This document shows, one piece after another, positions 45,811 through 54,944 of a stretch of 64,000 bases of DNA. The notes under the pieces were generated by a model. It was not told the origin of the DNA. It made no database searches and worked only from the letters and a program-made list of their open reading frames with translations. The stretch is from Izhakiella australiensis (GTDB taxonomy: Bacteria; Pseudomonadota; Gammaproteobacteria; Enterobacterales; Enterobacteriaceae). The stretch spans positions 248,001 to 312,000 of the forward strand of contig NZ_MRUL01000003.1 in NCBI RefSeq assembly GCF_002006995.1, written 5' to 3'. Both the position numbers and the translations under genes were made by a program. Each line of letters opens with the position of its first letter. The first letter of the stretch is position 1.

Positions 45811-46766
45811 GCGCCTTTCTCCCTCTCTTTATTCTGCTGCTTGTGAAACCAGATGATTGGCAATATCAGAATAAGCAGAATGATAACCGCCAGCGCCGAC
45901 GCGACCGGCCAGTCACGGTTATTGAAAAACTCCTGCCATAAAACGCGACCAATCATAATGCTGTCCGGCCCGCCCAACAGCTCCGGAATCACGTATTCCC
46001 CTACCGCCGGAATAAACACCAGCATCGAGCCGGCAATAATTCCGCCTTTAGTCAGCGGCACTATCACGCTAAAAAACGTTTTCAGCGGGCGGGCGCCGAG
46101 ATCAAGAGACGCCTCCACCAGCGAATAATCAAGGCGGGTAAGCGCGGTATAAATTGGCAGCACCATAAACGGCAAATAGCAATAAACGATGCCGATATAA
46201 ACCGCCAGGTCGGTATACAGAATTGTCAGCGGATGGTCGATAACCCCCAGCCAGATTAAAAAGTTATTCAGAACCCCGTTGTTATTTAAAATCCCCATCC
46301 AGGCATAAACCCGCACCAGAAATGAAGTCCATGAGGGCAACAATATTAATAACAGCAGAATATTGCGCGACGTGGGCCTGCCGTGGGCGATTGCCCAGGC
46401 CAGCGGATAGCCAATCAGCAGGCATGCCAGGGTCGACACTGCCGCGACCTGCAAAGAGTGAAGATACGCGTCGACATACAGCGGGTCCTCGGTCAAGGTG
46501 CTGTAATTGGCGAAGTTAAGGATCATCGTCAGCTGACCGTCAGCCCAGGTCAGCAGTTCGGTGTAAGGGGGGATCGCACGGGCGATATCGGCAAAGCTGA
46601 TTTTCAGTACGATCAAAAATGGCAACAGAAACAGCAGCGCCAGCCAGCAATAAGGCAGCGCGATCACCAGTTTGCGTCCGTGGCGCATATGCAGCCGGGT
46701 CAGCCAGTGCCTGAACCCGACAGGCCGGGACGGGGGCTGCGCGGTGCGTTCAGTGACTTGAGTCAT
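45807..46766 (-). CDS. potH: Putrescine ABC transporter permease PotH
   Basis: PotH is the partner permease of PotI. The ATG at 46766 (MTQVTERTAQPP) is preferred, with AAGGGG 5 bases upstream, giving 319 residues (E. coli 317); a GTG 6 bases earlier lies inside that SD region. Six helices are visible, with the EAA loop VEASLDLGARPLKTFFSVIV. It starts 13 bases after potG. Confidence 0.95.
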   Translation of the reverse strand: MTQVTERTAQPPSRPVGFRHWLTRLHMRHGRKLVIALPYCWLALLFLLPFLIVLKISFADIARAIPPYTELLTWADGQLTMILNFANYSTLTEDPLYVDAYLHSLQVAAVSTLACLLIGYPLAWAIAHGRPTSRNILLLLILLPSWTSFLVRVYAWMGILNNNGVLNNFLIWLGVIDHPLTILYTDLAVYIGIVYCYLPFMVLPIYTALTRLDYSLVEASLDLGARPLKTFFSVIVPLTKGGIIAGSMLVFIPAVGEYVIPELLGGPDSIMIGRVLWQEFFNNRDWPVASALAVIILLILILPIIWFHKQQNKEREKGA

Positions 46767-46779
46767 CTTCACCCCTTAA

Positions 46780-47913
46780 TTAAACCGTCAGTACGACGCA
46801 GCTGTCGCTTTCCCAGCAAAGACGCACTTCATCACCCCAGGTGGGCGCGCCTTGACGAAAGCGAAAGGTATTTTGCAGCTGCGCGCTGATCATCTGACCG
46901 CTCTTTAAGCGCACATGATAAATCGACAGGTCGCCGAGGTAAGCGATATGTACCACTTCACCAACCGCAAAGTTATAGCCCTCGGCCGGCGCCTCTTCGC
47001 ACAGCATCACTTTTTCTGGCCGCAGCGCTACGTATACCGGTACGCCGTCGACTACCGAGGCATCAGACGCGACTTTCAGGGGATGCACCAGACCGGGGCT
47101 GTCGATAACCAGCCCGCTTTGCTGGCGCTCGCGCAGCAGGCCTTCAAAGACGGTGACGGAGCCAATAAATTCAGCGCTAAACCGGGTGGAAGGATGTTCA
47201 TAAATCTCCTCCGGCTCGCCAATCTGCACGAACTTGCCGCGATTCATAATGGCGATGCGGCCGGCCATGGTCATCGCCTCTTCCTGATCGTGGGTTACCA
47301 TCACGCAGGTAACGCCAACGCGCTCAAGAATATCCACCACTTCCAGTTGCATGCGATCGCGCAGCTTTTTATCCAGCGCGCCCATCGGCTCATCCAGCAA
47401 CAGCAAACGAGGACGCTTCGCCAGGCTACGCGCCAGCGCCACGCGCTGACGCTGGCCGCCGGAAAGCTGGTGGGGTTTACGTTTTGCATATTCCGTCATA
47501 TGAACCAGCGCCAGCATTTCGCTGACGCGGCTGGCAATCTCCGCTTTTGGCAGCCGATCCTGTTTCAGGCCAAAAGCAATATTCTGCTCAACGGTAAGAT
47601 GTGGAAACAGCGCATAAGACTGGAACATCATATTGACCGGACGCTGATAGGGCGGCACCAGCGACAGATCCTGGCCATCAAGAATAATCTGGCCATGGGT
47701 CGGCGTTTCGAAACCCGCCAGCATACGCAGCAGGGTTGATTTTCCACAGCCGGAGGCGCCCAGCAGGGCAAAAATCTCACCTTTATAAATGGTCAGGCTG
47801 ACATCATCAACGGCATGCTGACCGTCAAAAGATTTGGTCAGATTACGAATTTCCAGCAGCGGCGTCATCGCCTTGCCAGCTTTGCTTTGAGGGCGGGGAA
47901 TCGCGTCGTTCAC
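46780..47913 (-). CDS. potG: Putrescine ABC transporter ATP-binding protein PotG
   Basis: PotG energises putrescine uptake. It has 377 residues, as in E. coli. Walker A is GASGCGKST (about 52-60), signature LSGGQRQRVALARSL, Walker B LLLLDEPMGALD, H-loop MVTHDQEEA, and a C-terminal TOBE regulatory domain ends SDSCVVLTV. It is separated from potF by two perfect stem-loops. Confidence 0.97.
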   Translation of the reverse strand: MNDAIPRPQSKAGKAMTPLLEIRNLTKSFDGQHAVDDVSLTIYKGEIFALLGASGCGKSTLLRMLAGFETPTHGQIILDGQDLSLVPPYQRPVNMMFQSYALFPHLTVEQNIAFGLKQDRLPKAEIASRVSEMLALVHMTEYAKRKPHQLSGGQRQRVALARSLAKRPRLLLLDEPMGALDKKLRDRMQLEVVDILERVGVTCVMVTHDQEEAMTMAGRIAIMNRGKFVQIGEPEEIYEHPSTRFSAEFIGSVTVFEGLLRERQQSGLVIDSPGLVHPLKVASDASVVDGVPVYVALRPEKVMLCEEAPAEGYNFAVGEVVHIAYLGDLSIYHVRLKSGQMISAQLQNTFRFRQGAPTWGDEVRLCWESDSCVVLTV

Positions 47914-47970
47914 TTACCTTATTCTCCGGCGCTAAATCGGCGTCTGCGGCGGTCTGCCGCCTAAAAGACA

Positions 47971-48038
47971 AAACAGAGGCCGCACGATAAGCCTCTGTTT
48001 GCGGCGCTGCCGGTTTTTAACCGCTAAAAACCGGCAGC
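47971..48038 (-). other. Two perfect stem-loops between potF and potG
   Basis: The first is AAACAGAGGC (47971-47980) with GCCTCTGTTT (47991-48000), loop 10. The second is GCTGCCGGTTTTT (48006-48018) with AAAAACCGGCAGC (48026-48038), loop 7. Both are fully paired. On the minus strand the second comes first after potF, and its arm supplies an A/T-rich base. They probably end part of the transcripts or protect the potF 3' end, so that binding protein exceeds the membrane parts. Confidence 0.75.
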
Positions 48039-48078
48039 AACCTAATTATACAAAACGCTGAAAATCTCGCGTGATTAA

Positions 48079-49185
48079 TTATTTACCACTCTTGACCCGG
48101 GTCCATTCGCGGGTACGCACGCGGTCAAGTTTCGGCTCCTGCACTTTCAGCAGGAACAGCTTCGCCATGGTATCCGGGGTCGGATAGATACCGGGATTGT
48201 TACGAATGCTCTCATCAACAAACGGCAGCGCCGCTTTGTTGCCGTTGGCATAGAACATCTTATTAGAAATTTCAGCGATTACTTTTGGCTCCATCAGATA
48301 GTTAAGGAACTGATAGGCGGCATCAAGATTCTTCGCGTCTTTTGGAATCGCCAGCATGTCGAAGAACGCCAGCGCTCCCTGTTTGGGAATGCTGTAGGCG
48401 ATATGCACGCCATTTTTGGCTTCGTTGGCGCGATTTTTTGCCTGCAGCACATCGCCTGCCCAGCCAATTGCCACGCAGGTATTGCCGTTTGCCAGATCAT
48501 TGATGTACTGAGAGGAATGGAAATAGCGAATACTCGGGCGCAGCTTCAATAACAGATCGGCGGCGGCTTTATAATCATCGGCCTTGCTGCTATTAGGATC
48601 TTTACCCATGTAATTAAGCACGGTAGCAAAGATCTCTTCCGGCGCATCGAGGAATGAAACGCCGCAGCTTTTCAGTTTTTCCAGATTCTCCGGTTTCAGC
48701 ACCAGGTCCCAGCTGTCGACGGGCGCATCTTTACCCAGTACCTGTTTCACTTTATCGACGTTGTAGCCAATGCCGGTGGTTGCCCACATATAGGGAATAG
48801 CATATTTGTTGCCGGGATCGTGCTGCTCGAGCTTTTTCAGCAGATCGGGATCGAGATTTTTATAATTCGGCAGTTTGCTTTTATCCAGCGGCTGAAATAC
48901 CCCGGACTGAAGCTGACGTGCAAGGAAGCTTGAGGATGGCACCACTACGTCATAGCCGGTTTTGCCGGCCATCAGTTTACCTTCCAGCACCTCATTGGAA
49001 TCAAAAACATCGTAGACGACTTTTATGCCGCTCTGTTTTTCGAAATTGGGTACGGTATCGGCAGCGATATAATCTGACCAGTTATAAACATGCAACGTCT
49101 TATCTTCAGCCGTTACGCCGGTAGATGCGGCCATCACCACGCCAGCGACAACACCTGACAACCATTTTTTACCTTGGTTGAACAT
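48079..49185 (-). CDS. potF: Putrescine-binding periplasmic protein PotF
   Basis: PotF captures putrescine for PotGHI. The 368-residue precursor (E. coli 370) has a signal peptide ending GVTAEDK. Mature motifs are [20 protein letters not shown] (about 31-50), the ligand-pocket [17 protein letters not shown] and the conserved YINDLANG. The upstream SD is GGAGG on the minus strand. It is first in the potFGHI operon. Confidence 0.97.
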   Translation of the reverse strand: MFNQGKKWLSGVVAGVVMAASTGVTAEDKTLHVYNWSDYIAADTVPNFEKQSGIKVVYDVFDSNEVLEGKLMAGKTGYDVVVPSSSFLARQLQSGVFQPLDKSKLPNYKNLDPDLLKKLEQHDPGNKYAIPYMWATTGIGYNVDKVKQVLGKDAPVDSWDLVLKPENLEKLKSCGVSFLDAPEEIFATVLNYMGKDPNSSKADDYKAAADLLLKLRPSIRYFHSSQYINDLANGNTCVAIGWAGDVLQAKNRANEAKNGVHIAYSIPKQGALAFFDMLAIPKDAKNLDAAYQFLNYLMEPKVIAEISNKMFYANGNKAALPFVDESIRNNPGIYPTPDTMAKLFLLKVQEPKLDRVRTREWTRVKSGK

Positions 49186-49607
49186 GCTTCCATCCTCCAG
49201 AAAGGGATCAATTACAGCTCAGTTATTACCTATAGATGGTAATAACGAACGCTGGACTGCTAGCGCCGGAATAGCCCACTACAGTGAATGAATATTCACT
49301 GCAGCGTTAATAGAAAAAAACTATGTCCAGCGTGACGTTGCATGCAAATTGCAGCCACGCAAGAATAGCCCCACTCACCGACCCAAACCAGACCTTAGCT
49401 TAAAAAACGCCTTTTATCGATTTTGTATGCACGATTGCCTATGGCATCCGCCAGACATGCCAGAAACAACGATGGATATCTGGCAATAAAGGGGGAAATG
49501 CAGAATAAAAAATGGTAGAGAGAGGAAAAGAATTGGTTACTAACCAGGCGTTTGATCGCCGCTGCACCCAAAGAAGCTGTTTTTGGGTGCGGGCTCAGCG
49601 GCGGGAA
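49186..49607. promoter_or_regulatory. potF promoter region / ybjN 3' region
   Basis: This 422-base gap holds the potF leader. It includes a perfect 10-base palindrome TTGCATGCAA (49338-49347) directly followed by ATTGCA, a possible operator. Nearer ybjN, GCACCCAAA (49564-49572) and TTTGGGTGC (49582-49590) form a hairpin that could end ybjN transcripts, though no T-run follows on the minus strand. A short plus-strand open frame at about 49512-49703 overlaps ybjN antisense and is not called. Confidence 0.4.
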
Positions 49608-50084
49608 TTAATGCAATGCCTGAGAGCGGCTTACCATGCCGGATTCATCGTCTTCTGCCGCCATCAGCAGATGGTTAGCAAAAGCTTCCAGCACCACCAT
49701 TGAAATCTGCTCTTCGCTTTGCTTCATAAAGTGGGCGAACTGGCCGAAGGTGACGCCGGCACCCACGCTCAGGGACTGACAAACAATCAGGCGCGGCAGA
49801 TTATCATCCTGAATATCAATAAAGGCTTTGATAGTCAGCGAGCTGGCATTTATTTGCGATAAATCCCCTACCAGCGGAATAAGCGCGGTCGGCTTAACTT
49901 CCGCGAGCGCCGAAAACAGAATGACATCATCAATGAGATCTATTTTAGCGTCAAATATGCCATCAAAGTTTTGCATATGCGGCAAATGCAACGCCTGGCA
50001 GGCGTCACATTCAAACCAGATAATGTTTTGCTGATCCAGCCAGCGACGCACCATGTCGAAGTCCGGGACCGTCAGAGAATCCAT
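49608..50084 (-). CDS. ybjN: YbjN family protein
   Basis: YbjN is a small cytosolic protein with a type III secretion chaperone-like fold; in E. coli it affects motility and stress responses by an unknown mechanism. The start at 50084 (MDSLTVPDFDMVRRWLDQQ) gives 158 residues, equal to E. coli; the frame is open 60 bases further without similarity. Conserved are FECDACQALHLPHMQNFDG and FDAKIDLIDDVILFSALAEV. It is the last gene of ybjC-nfsA-rimK-ybjN. Confidence 0.93.
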   Translation of the reverse strand: MDSLTVPDFDMVRRWLDQQNIIWFECDACQALHLPHMQNFDGIFDAKIDLIDDVILFSALAEVKPTALIPLVGDLSQINASSLTIKAFIDIQDDNLPRLIVCQSLSVGAGVTFGQFAHFMKQSEEQISMVVLEAFANHLLMAAEDDESGMVSRSQALH

Positions 50085-50172
50085 AATAGGCTGTCTCGCG
50101 CCGCAGAATAAAGTGCGCATGATTCTACGGAAAATAGCCGGCAAAAACTACGATAAATCGAGCAGGATCCGC

Positions 50173-51075
50173 TCAGCCTCCGGTTTTCAGACTGAAACCA
50201 GGCTGCGCCTGTTCTTCCAGCCAGCTGACTATCATCCCGGCAATATTCAGCCCGGTGGTGCTTTCAACCCCTTCAAGCCCGGGGGACGCATTCACCTCCA
50301 TCACCAGCGGCCCGCGATTCGCCCGCAGAATATCCACCCCGGCGACGTCAAGGCCCAGGGCATGCGTCGCCTTGACCGCGATCTCTCGCTCCTCAGGCGT
50401 GATCGCGACGGCTCTGGCACGTCCGCCACGGTGCAGATTTGAGCGAAAATCGCCCTCTTTCGCTTCCCGTTCAATCGCCGCGACGACTTCGTCACCAATG
50501 ACAAAACAGCGGATATCCCGGCCGTGCGCCTCTTTAATAAACTCCTGAACCAGAATATGTGCCTTCAGACCGCGAAAGGCATCAATAACGCTTTCCGCCG
50601 CCTGACGCGTTTCCGCCAGTACCACACCGATGCCCTGCGTCCCCTCCACCAGCTTGACCACCAGCGGCGCGCCGCCAACCATTTTAATCAGATCCTGGGT
50701 ATCGTCCGGCGAATGCGCAAAGCCGGTTACGGGCAAATCAATGCCCTGCTTTGCCAGCATCTGCAGGGAACGTAGCTTGTCGCGCGCGCGGGTAATTGCC
50801 AGCGATTCGTTGAGCGGATAGCTGCCGCACATTTCAAACTGACGCAGCACTGCGGTGCCATAAAAGGTAATGGCCGCGCCAATACGCGGGATCACCACAT
50901 CGAAATGCGGCAGCAGACGGCCATGATAATGAACGCCTGGCGAGGCCGGATTGATATTCATGTAGCAACTCAGCGGATCAATAACCTCGGCCTGATGGCC
51001 GCGTTCGCTGGCGGCCTCCATCAGGCGTCGGCAGGAATAGAGCGATCCGTCACAGGAAAGAATGGCTATTTTCAC
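50173..51075 (-). CDS. rimK: Ribosomal protein S6-L-glutamate ligase RimK
   Basis: RimK is an ATP-grasp ligase that adds glutamates to the C-terminus of ribosomal protein S6. The start is GTG at 51075 (then [14 protein letters not shown]), giving 300 residues, as in E. coli, with GGAGG 5 bases upstream; the frame opens 36 bases earlier without similarity. ATP-grasp features are [20 protein letters not shown] (about 133-152), [19 protein letters not shown] and the metal-binding [16 protein letters not shown]. It starts 20 bases after nfsA. Confidence 0.96.
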   Translation of the reverse strand: MKIAILSCDGSLYSCRRLMEAASERGHQAEVIDPLSCYMNINPASPGVHYHGRLLPHFDVVIPRIGAAITFYGTAVLRQFEMCGSYPLNESLAITRARDKLRSLQMLAKQGIDLPVTGFAHSPDDTQDLIKMVGGAPLVVKLVEGTQGIGVVLAETRQAAESVIDAFRGLKAHILVQEFIKEAHGRDIRCFVIGDEVVAAIEREAKEGDFRSNLHRGGRARAVAITPEEREIAVKATHALGLDVAGVDILRANRGPLVMEVNASPGLEGVESTTGLNIAGMIVSWLEEQAQPGFSLKTGG

Positions 51076-51095
51076 CCTGGCCTCCGCCGGTGTGG

Positions 51096-51818
51096 TTAAC
51101 GAGTGGCCCACCCTTGCTGATGGAGATAGTCCAGCATAAAAGCGCGATTCTCTTTAACCACCGTACGCTGGATATGTTCACTCCAGCTGTCAATACGCTG
51201 GTTGCTGTCGCGGCTGGCGTAATAATCGCGCTGCTGTTGATCATAGTCGGCCAGCACCGTTGGATCGATGGGCTGATAACGATTCTCATGCATCATCATT
51301 TGCGCAGGCATGCGCGGCTTAAGATCGGGCTGGTGTTCAGGCCAGCCGAGACAGAGGCCAAACAGCGGTATGACAAACTTAGGACAGGCAAGCAGCTCGG
51401 TTACCTGCGCGATATTATTGCGAATACCGCCGATAAAGCAGCCGCCAAGCCCCAGCGACTCGGCGGCCAGCATAGCATTCTGCCCCATCAGCGCCGTATC
51501 AATACAGGCCAGCAGCAGCTGCTCCGCCAGGCCCAGCTGCGCCTGCGGACAAATTTGCTGATGGCGATTAAAATCGCCGCAGAATAGCCAGAACTCCGCA
51601 GCGCTGGCCACATAGCGCTGGCCGCCAGTGAGCGTCACCAGCTGTTCACGCAGCGCCGGATCGGTAATGCGAATGACGGAAGAGCACTGGAGAAAGCTGG
51701 AGCTGGAAGCAGACTGCGCGGCAGCCAGAATAGCCTCCCGCTGCTCAGCCGTGATCGGCTGGTCTTTAAATGAACGCACCGAGCGGTGAGCGCGCTGCAG
51801 CGCGATGGTTGGTGTCAT
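51096..51818 (-). CDS. nfsA: NADPH-dependent nitroreductase NfsA
   Basis: NfsA is an oxygen-insensitive FMN nitroreductase acting on nitroaromatics, quinones and chromate. The ATG at 51818 ([17 protein letters not shown]) has AAGGAG upstream, giving 240 residues, as in E. coli. FMN-site arginines lie in HRSVRSF, and [13 protein letters not shown] and [16 protein letters not shown] are typical. It is sandwiched between ybjC and rimK, as in E. coli, where this group is under SoxS/MarA control. Confidence 0.95.
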   Translation of the reverse strand: MTPTIALQRAHRSVRSFKDQPITAEQREAILAAAQSASSSSFLQCSSVIRITDPALREQLVTLTGGQRYVASAAEFWLFCGDFNRHQQICPQAQLGLAEQLLLACIDTALMGQNAMLAAESLGLGGCFIGGIRNNIAQVTELLACPKFVIPLFGLCLGWPEHQPDLKPRMPAQMMMHENRYQPIDPTVLADYDQQQRDYYASRDSNQRIDSWSEHIQRTVVKENRAFMLDYLHQQGWATR

Positions 51819-51843
51819 GTAAAGCTCCTTACTGTTTTGCCAG

Positions 51844-52077
51844 TCAATTTTTGCGTCCCGGCAGCCAGCTGCGCAGCGTGCGCCAGACAATCGTCGCCGC
51901 AGCGGGTAACATCAGCGCTACGCTGGCAAATACCAGTCCCCGGGCCAGGGACGACGCGTTAAAATTTGGGGGGAGAGGGAAAAAACGTTGTAGCACCAGA
52001 AAGGCGGCGATCAGCAGCAGAATGCCAACCACCTCAAGCCACAATACAGGCCGCGGCAGGCGACTAAAAGGGCGCAT
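51844..52077 (-). CDS. ybjC: Small membrane protein YbjC (DUF1418)
   Basis: This is a 77-residue protein with two hydrophobic helices (LEVVGILLLIAAFLVL and GLVFASVALMLPAAATIV). It resembles E. coli YbjC (95) but lacks its hydrophilic C-terminal tail. The function is unknown. It is the first gene of ybjC-nfsA-rimK-ybjN and divergent from grxA. Confidence 0.88.
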   Translation of the reverse strand: MRPFSRLPRPVLWLEVVGILLLIAAFLVLQRFFPLPPNFNASSLARGLVFASVALMLPAAATIVWRTLRSWLPGRKN

Positions 52078-52137
52078 TGCGTAACTCCTGACGCCGGTTC
52101 AATAACATGTAGTGCAGCTTAGCTTTGTGTCGACGCC

Positions 52138-52174
52138 ATAGCCAGCGTTTATCAATCCGACAGGTAAATCCTGC
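52138..52174 (+). promoter_or_regulatory. OxyR-binding site upstream of grxA
   Basis: Four half-elements lie in exact OxyR spacing: ATAG (52138-52141), TTAT (52149-52152), ACAG (52160-52163) and CTGC (52171-52174), each 7 bases apart. They fit the ATAG-N7-CTAT-N7-ATAG-N7-CTAT consensus at 12 of 16 positions. grxA is a classic OxyR target, so peroxide induction is expected. Confidence 0.7.
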
Positions 52175-52224
52175 TTTTAATCCCCAGGCGAAGCGGGCAT
52201 CATAACGCTGACAAATTTGCCTGA

Positions 52225-52240
52225 TGTGATTTAAGTCACA
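52225..52240. promoter_or_regulatory. CRP-type palindrome in the grxA leader
   Basis: TGTGA-TTTAAG-TCACA is a perfect CRP core with the correct 6-base spacer. It ends 25 bases before the grxA ATG and about 150 bases upstream of ybjC. Binding is inferred from the motif alone. Confidence 0.6.
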
Positions 52241-52265
52241 CATTTAACCTCATAAGGAGCAAGCG

Positions 52266-52529
52266 ATGTTTGCAGTGATTTTCGGCCGTCCCGGCTGTCC
52301 TTACTGTGTCCGCGCGAAAGAGCTGGCAGAGAAGCTGACGCAAGAACGCGATGATTTTAATTTCCGCTACGTTGATATTCATGCCGAAGGCATCACCAAA
52401 GCCGATCTGGAAAAAACCGTCGGCAAACCGGTTGAAACCGTACCGCAGATTTTCCTCGATCAAAACCACGTCGGCGGCTATACCGAATTTGCAGCCTATG
52501 CGAAAGAGAATCTGGGGTTGTACCAGTAA
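52266..52529 (+). CDS. grxA: Glutaredoxin 1
   Basis: GrxA reduces disulfides with glutathione, serving ribonucleotide reductase and resetting OxyR. It has 87 residues (E. coli 85), with redox motif C11-P-Y-C14, the cis-proline segment TVPQIF and the glutathione-contact GGYTEF. AAGGAGC precedes the ATG. The upstream region carries OxyR-like and CRP-like sites. Confidence 0.97.
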   Translation: MFAVIFGRPGCPYCVRAKELAEKLTQERDDFNFRYVDIHAEGITKADLEKTVGKPVETVPQIFLDQNHVGGYTEFAAYAKENLGLYQ

Positions 52530-52535
52530 CCTCAT

Positions 52536-52563
52536 TCAGCCTGCCAGCTGGCGGGCTGATTTA
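52536..52563 (+). terminator. Terminator-like hairpin after grxA
   Basis: TCAGCC-T-GCCA and TGGC-G-GGCTGA form a near-perfect 11-bp stem at 52536-52559 with a short TTTA tail. It abuts the ybjM stop codon on the other strand. Confidence 0.6.
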
Positions 52564-52935
52564 CTGCCCCCCGTGCCGCATCTCCAGCAGCGTTCTGCAC
52601 AGCATAACGCCCAGCGCCCCCAGTCCACACCAGAAGATTGAGCTAATAGAAAAAGCGCACTCCTGCCAGAAACTGTGAAAAAGCATCACCCCCGTTGCCA
52701 TCAAAATCAGACAAAACGGCGTCGCCAGCAGAGAGCCGATAATCGCCACGGTCAGAGGCGCCCGCTTGCTGGTCAGCGCAGATACCGCGCCGGGTAACAA
52801 AAATAGCAGCATTCCCAGCTGGCCTTGATGTAGCGGCAAGTGTGACATCAGGATCTGATAGCGCACGATGACAAATACCACGCCATAAAAAATAGTGCAG
52901 GCGACAACGCCCGGCCAGGACACACTTCTAAACAT
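52561..52935 (-). CDS. ybjM: Inner-membrane protein YbjM
   Basis: This is a 124-residue membrane protein (E. coli 125) with about four helices, sharing LGMLLFLLPGAVSAL, FHSFWQECAF and SSIFWCGLGALGVML with E. coli YbjM. The start at 52935 is chosen because GGAG lies 7 bases upstream on the minus strand; an ATG at 52980 has no SD. The function is unknown. It is convergent with grxA and divergent from ybjL. Confidence 0.85.
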   Translation of the reverse strand: MFRSVSWPGVVACTIFYGVVFVIVRYQILMSHLPLHQGQLGMLLFLLPGAVSALTSKRAPLTVAIIGSLLATPFCLILMATGVMLFHSFWQECAFSISSIFWCGLGALGVMLCRTLLEMRHGGQ

Positions 52936-53118
52936 TAATTTGCTCCAACCAGCTTCATCTTCAGCCCGGAAATTAGACATAATTAATTTTAATAAAATAA
53001 AATGCTTAATTTACAACTCAAACTCAGGGGTTTCACTGGCTGATATAATAAGAACTGACTAAAATGACCGGTAAATCCACGGCATCCTGAGCGGCTTGTC
53101 TCTGGTGGAAATCCTGGC

Positions 53119-53154
53119 GCATCGTTCTCTAACGATGCAGGCTAAATGTAGCCT
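53119..53154 (+). promoter_or_regulatory. Tandem stem-loops in the ybjL leader
   Basis: GCATCGTT-CTCT-AACGATGC (53119-53138) and AGGCTA-AATG-TAGCCT (53139-53154) are two perfect hairpins, each with a 4-base loop, with no base between them. They lie 48 bases before the ybjL GTG start. No T-run follows either, so they are not ordinary terminators. I do not recognise a named riboswitch. Confidence 0.6.
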
Positions 53155-53202
53155 GGAAAACTAATGATCACAACAGGTTACTGGTAAACAAGAAGTTAAA
53201 TC

Positions 53203-54891
53203 GTGAATATAAACATCTCAGAATTGTTAAGCGGAAATTACATTTTACTGTTATTTGTCGTTCTGTCTCTCGGACTTTGTTTGGGAAAACTTCGCCTGGG
53301 CTCGATTCAACTCGGTAATGCGATCGGCGTGCTGGTCGTTTCCCTGCTGCTGGGGCAAAACCATTTCTCCATAGATACCGACGCGCTTAATCTTGGCTTT
53401 ATGCTGTTTATTTTCTGCGTCGGCGTAGAGGCTGGCCCAAACTTTTTCTCCATTTTTTTTCGCGACGGGAAAAATTATTTGCTGCTGGCGATAGTGATGG
53501 TGGTCAGCGCCACGGCCATCGCCCTCGGACTGGGCTACCTGTTTAACTGGAATATCGGCCTGACGGCCGGCATGCTGGCGGGGTCGATGACCTCGACGCC
53601 GGTGCTGGTCGGTGCTGGCGATACGCTACGTCAGACCATCAGCGACGCCCATCTGCTCAGCCGCGCGCAGGACGATCTCAGCCTTGGCTACGCCCTCACC
53701 TATCTTATCGGCCTGGTCAGCCTGATTGTTGCTGCCCGCTATCTGCCACGCCTTCAGCATCAGGATTTATTCACCAGCGCTCAGCAAATTGCCCGTGAAC
53801 GCGGGCTGGACAGCGACAGCCAGCGTAAAGTCTGGTTGCCGGTAATCCGCGCCTACCGGGTCGGGCCGGAGCTGGTCGCCTGGGCCGACGGCAAGAATCT
53901 GCGCGAACTGGGCATTTATCGCCAGACCGGATGCTACATTGAGCGTATTCGTCGTAATGGCATTCTCGCCAGCCCGGACGGCGATGCCGTTTTACAGCAG
54001 GGCGATGAAATATCGCTGGTGGGATATCCGGAAGCCCATGCCCGCCTCGATCCCAGCTTTCGCAATGGCAAAGAAGTGTTTGAACGCGACCTGTTAGATA
54101 TGCGTATCGTTACCGAAGAGATTGTGGTGAAAAACCACAGCGCGGTGAATAAACGCCTGAGCAAGCTGCGCCTTACCGATCATGGCTGCTTTCTTAATCG
54201 CGTTATCCGCAGTCAGATAGCCATGCCGATTGATGACAGCATCATTTTGAATAAAGGCGACGTGCTACAGGTCAGCGGTGAAGCGCGGCGGGTCAAATCG
54301 CTCGCCGACCGCATTGGCTTTATTTCTATTCACAGCCAGATGACCGACCTGCTGGCATTCTGTGCCTTTTTCGTCCTCGGCCTGATGATTGGGATGGTGA
54401 CCTTCCAGTTCAGCAGCTTCAATTTTGGTCTGGGCAATGCCGCCGGGCTGCTGTTTTCCGGCATCATGCTCGGCTTTTTGCGCGCCAATCATCCAACCTT
54501 CGGCTATATACCGCAGGGGGCGCTAAACATGGTAAAGGAATTTGGCCTGATGGTGTTTATGGCCGGCGTCGGCCTTAGCGCTGGCAGCGGCCTGTCAAAC
54601 GGCCTCGGTGATACCGGTCTGATGATGCTGCTGGCAGGCATCGCGGTCAGCCTGGTGCCGGTCATGCTGTGCTTTGTGTTCGGTGCCTACGTGCTAAAAA
54701 TGAATCGGGCGCTGCTTTTCGGCGCCATTATGGGCGCCCGCACCTGTGCGCCGGCGATGGATATCATCAACGACGCCTCGGGCAGCAACATACCGGCTTT
54801 GGGGTATGCCGGAACCTACGCCATTGCTAACGTTTTGCTCACGCTGGCGGGTACGTTAATTGTTGTCATCTGGCCGTTGCTGGGAAGATAA
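53203..54891 (+). CDS. ybjL: YbjL, AspT/YidE-type transporter with TrkA-C domains
   Basis: This is a 562-residue inner-membrane protein (E. coli YbjL 561) of the aspartate:alanine exchanger family. It has about five helices at the N-terminus (1-180), two cytoplasmic RCK_C/TrkA-C domains (about 200-375; [20 protein letters not shown] and [10 protein letters not shown]) and a second membrane half (380-562) with [15 protein letters not shown]. The start is GTG at 53203. The substrate is not established by sequence; overexpressed E. coli YbjL has been linked to dicarboxylate/glutamate export. Confidence 0.92.
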   Translation: MNINISELLSGNYILLLFVVLSLGLCLGKLRLGSIQLGNAIGVLVVSLLLGQNHFSIDTDALNLGFMLFIFCVGVEAGPNFFSIFFRDGKNYLLLAIVMVVSATAIALGLGYLFNWNIGLTAGMLAGSMTSTPVLVGAGDTLRQTISDAHLLSRAQDDLSLGYALTYLIGLVSLIVAARYLPRLQHQDLFTSAQQIARERGLDSDSQRKVWLPVIRAYRVGPELVAWADGKNLRELGIYRQTGCYIERIRRNGILASPDGDAVLQQGDEISLVGYPEAHARLDPSFRNGKEVFERDLLDMRIVTEEIVVKNHSAVNKRLSKLRLTDHGCFLNRVIRSQIAMPIDDSIILNKGDVLQVSGEARRVKSLADRIGFISIHSQMTDLLAFCAFFVLGLMIGMVTFQFSSFNFGLGNAAGLLFSGIMLGFLRANHPTFGYIPQGALNMVKEFGLMVFMAGVGLSAGSGLSNGLGDTGLMMLLAGIAVSLVPVMLCFVFGAYVLKMNRALLFGAIMGARTCAPAMDIINDASGSNIPALGYAGTYAIANVLLTLAGTLIVVIWPLLGR

Positions 54892-54910
54892 AAATTTTTT
54901 GCACGCCCGC

Positions 54911-54938
54911 AGAACTTTTAGTCAGGGCCGCAGTCTGA
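54911..54938 (+). promoter_or_regulatory. Sigma-E promoter of rybB
   Basis: A -35 AGAACTT (54911-54917) and a -10 TCTGA (54934-54938) are separated by 16 bases, matching the GGAACTT / TCTGA pattern of RpoE promoters. RNA start at 54945 is 6 bases after the -10. E. coli rybB is transcribed by sigma-E. Confidence 0.85.
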
Positions 54939-54944
54939 ATTAGT

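Noticed and set aside
46915-47739. A 274-codon open frame on the plus strand antisense to potG
   Set aside because: It is a shadow of a nearly E. coli-identical potG; the His/Arg/Gln-rich low-complexity product resembles no family.
49335-49360. A sigma-54 type -24/-12 promoter (TGGC...TGC) for potF on the minus strand
   Set aside because: The GG-to-GC spacing is one base short of the strict requirement, so I do not call it despite the nitrogen link of pot genes.
49512-49703. A 63-codon plus-strand frame between potF and ybjN
   Set aside because: Half of it is antisense to ybjN and the product resembles nothing.
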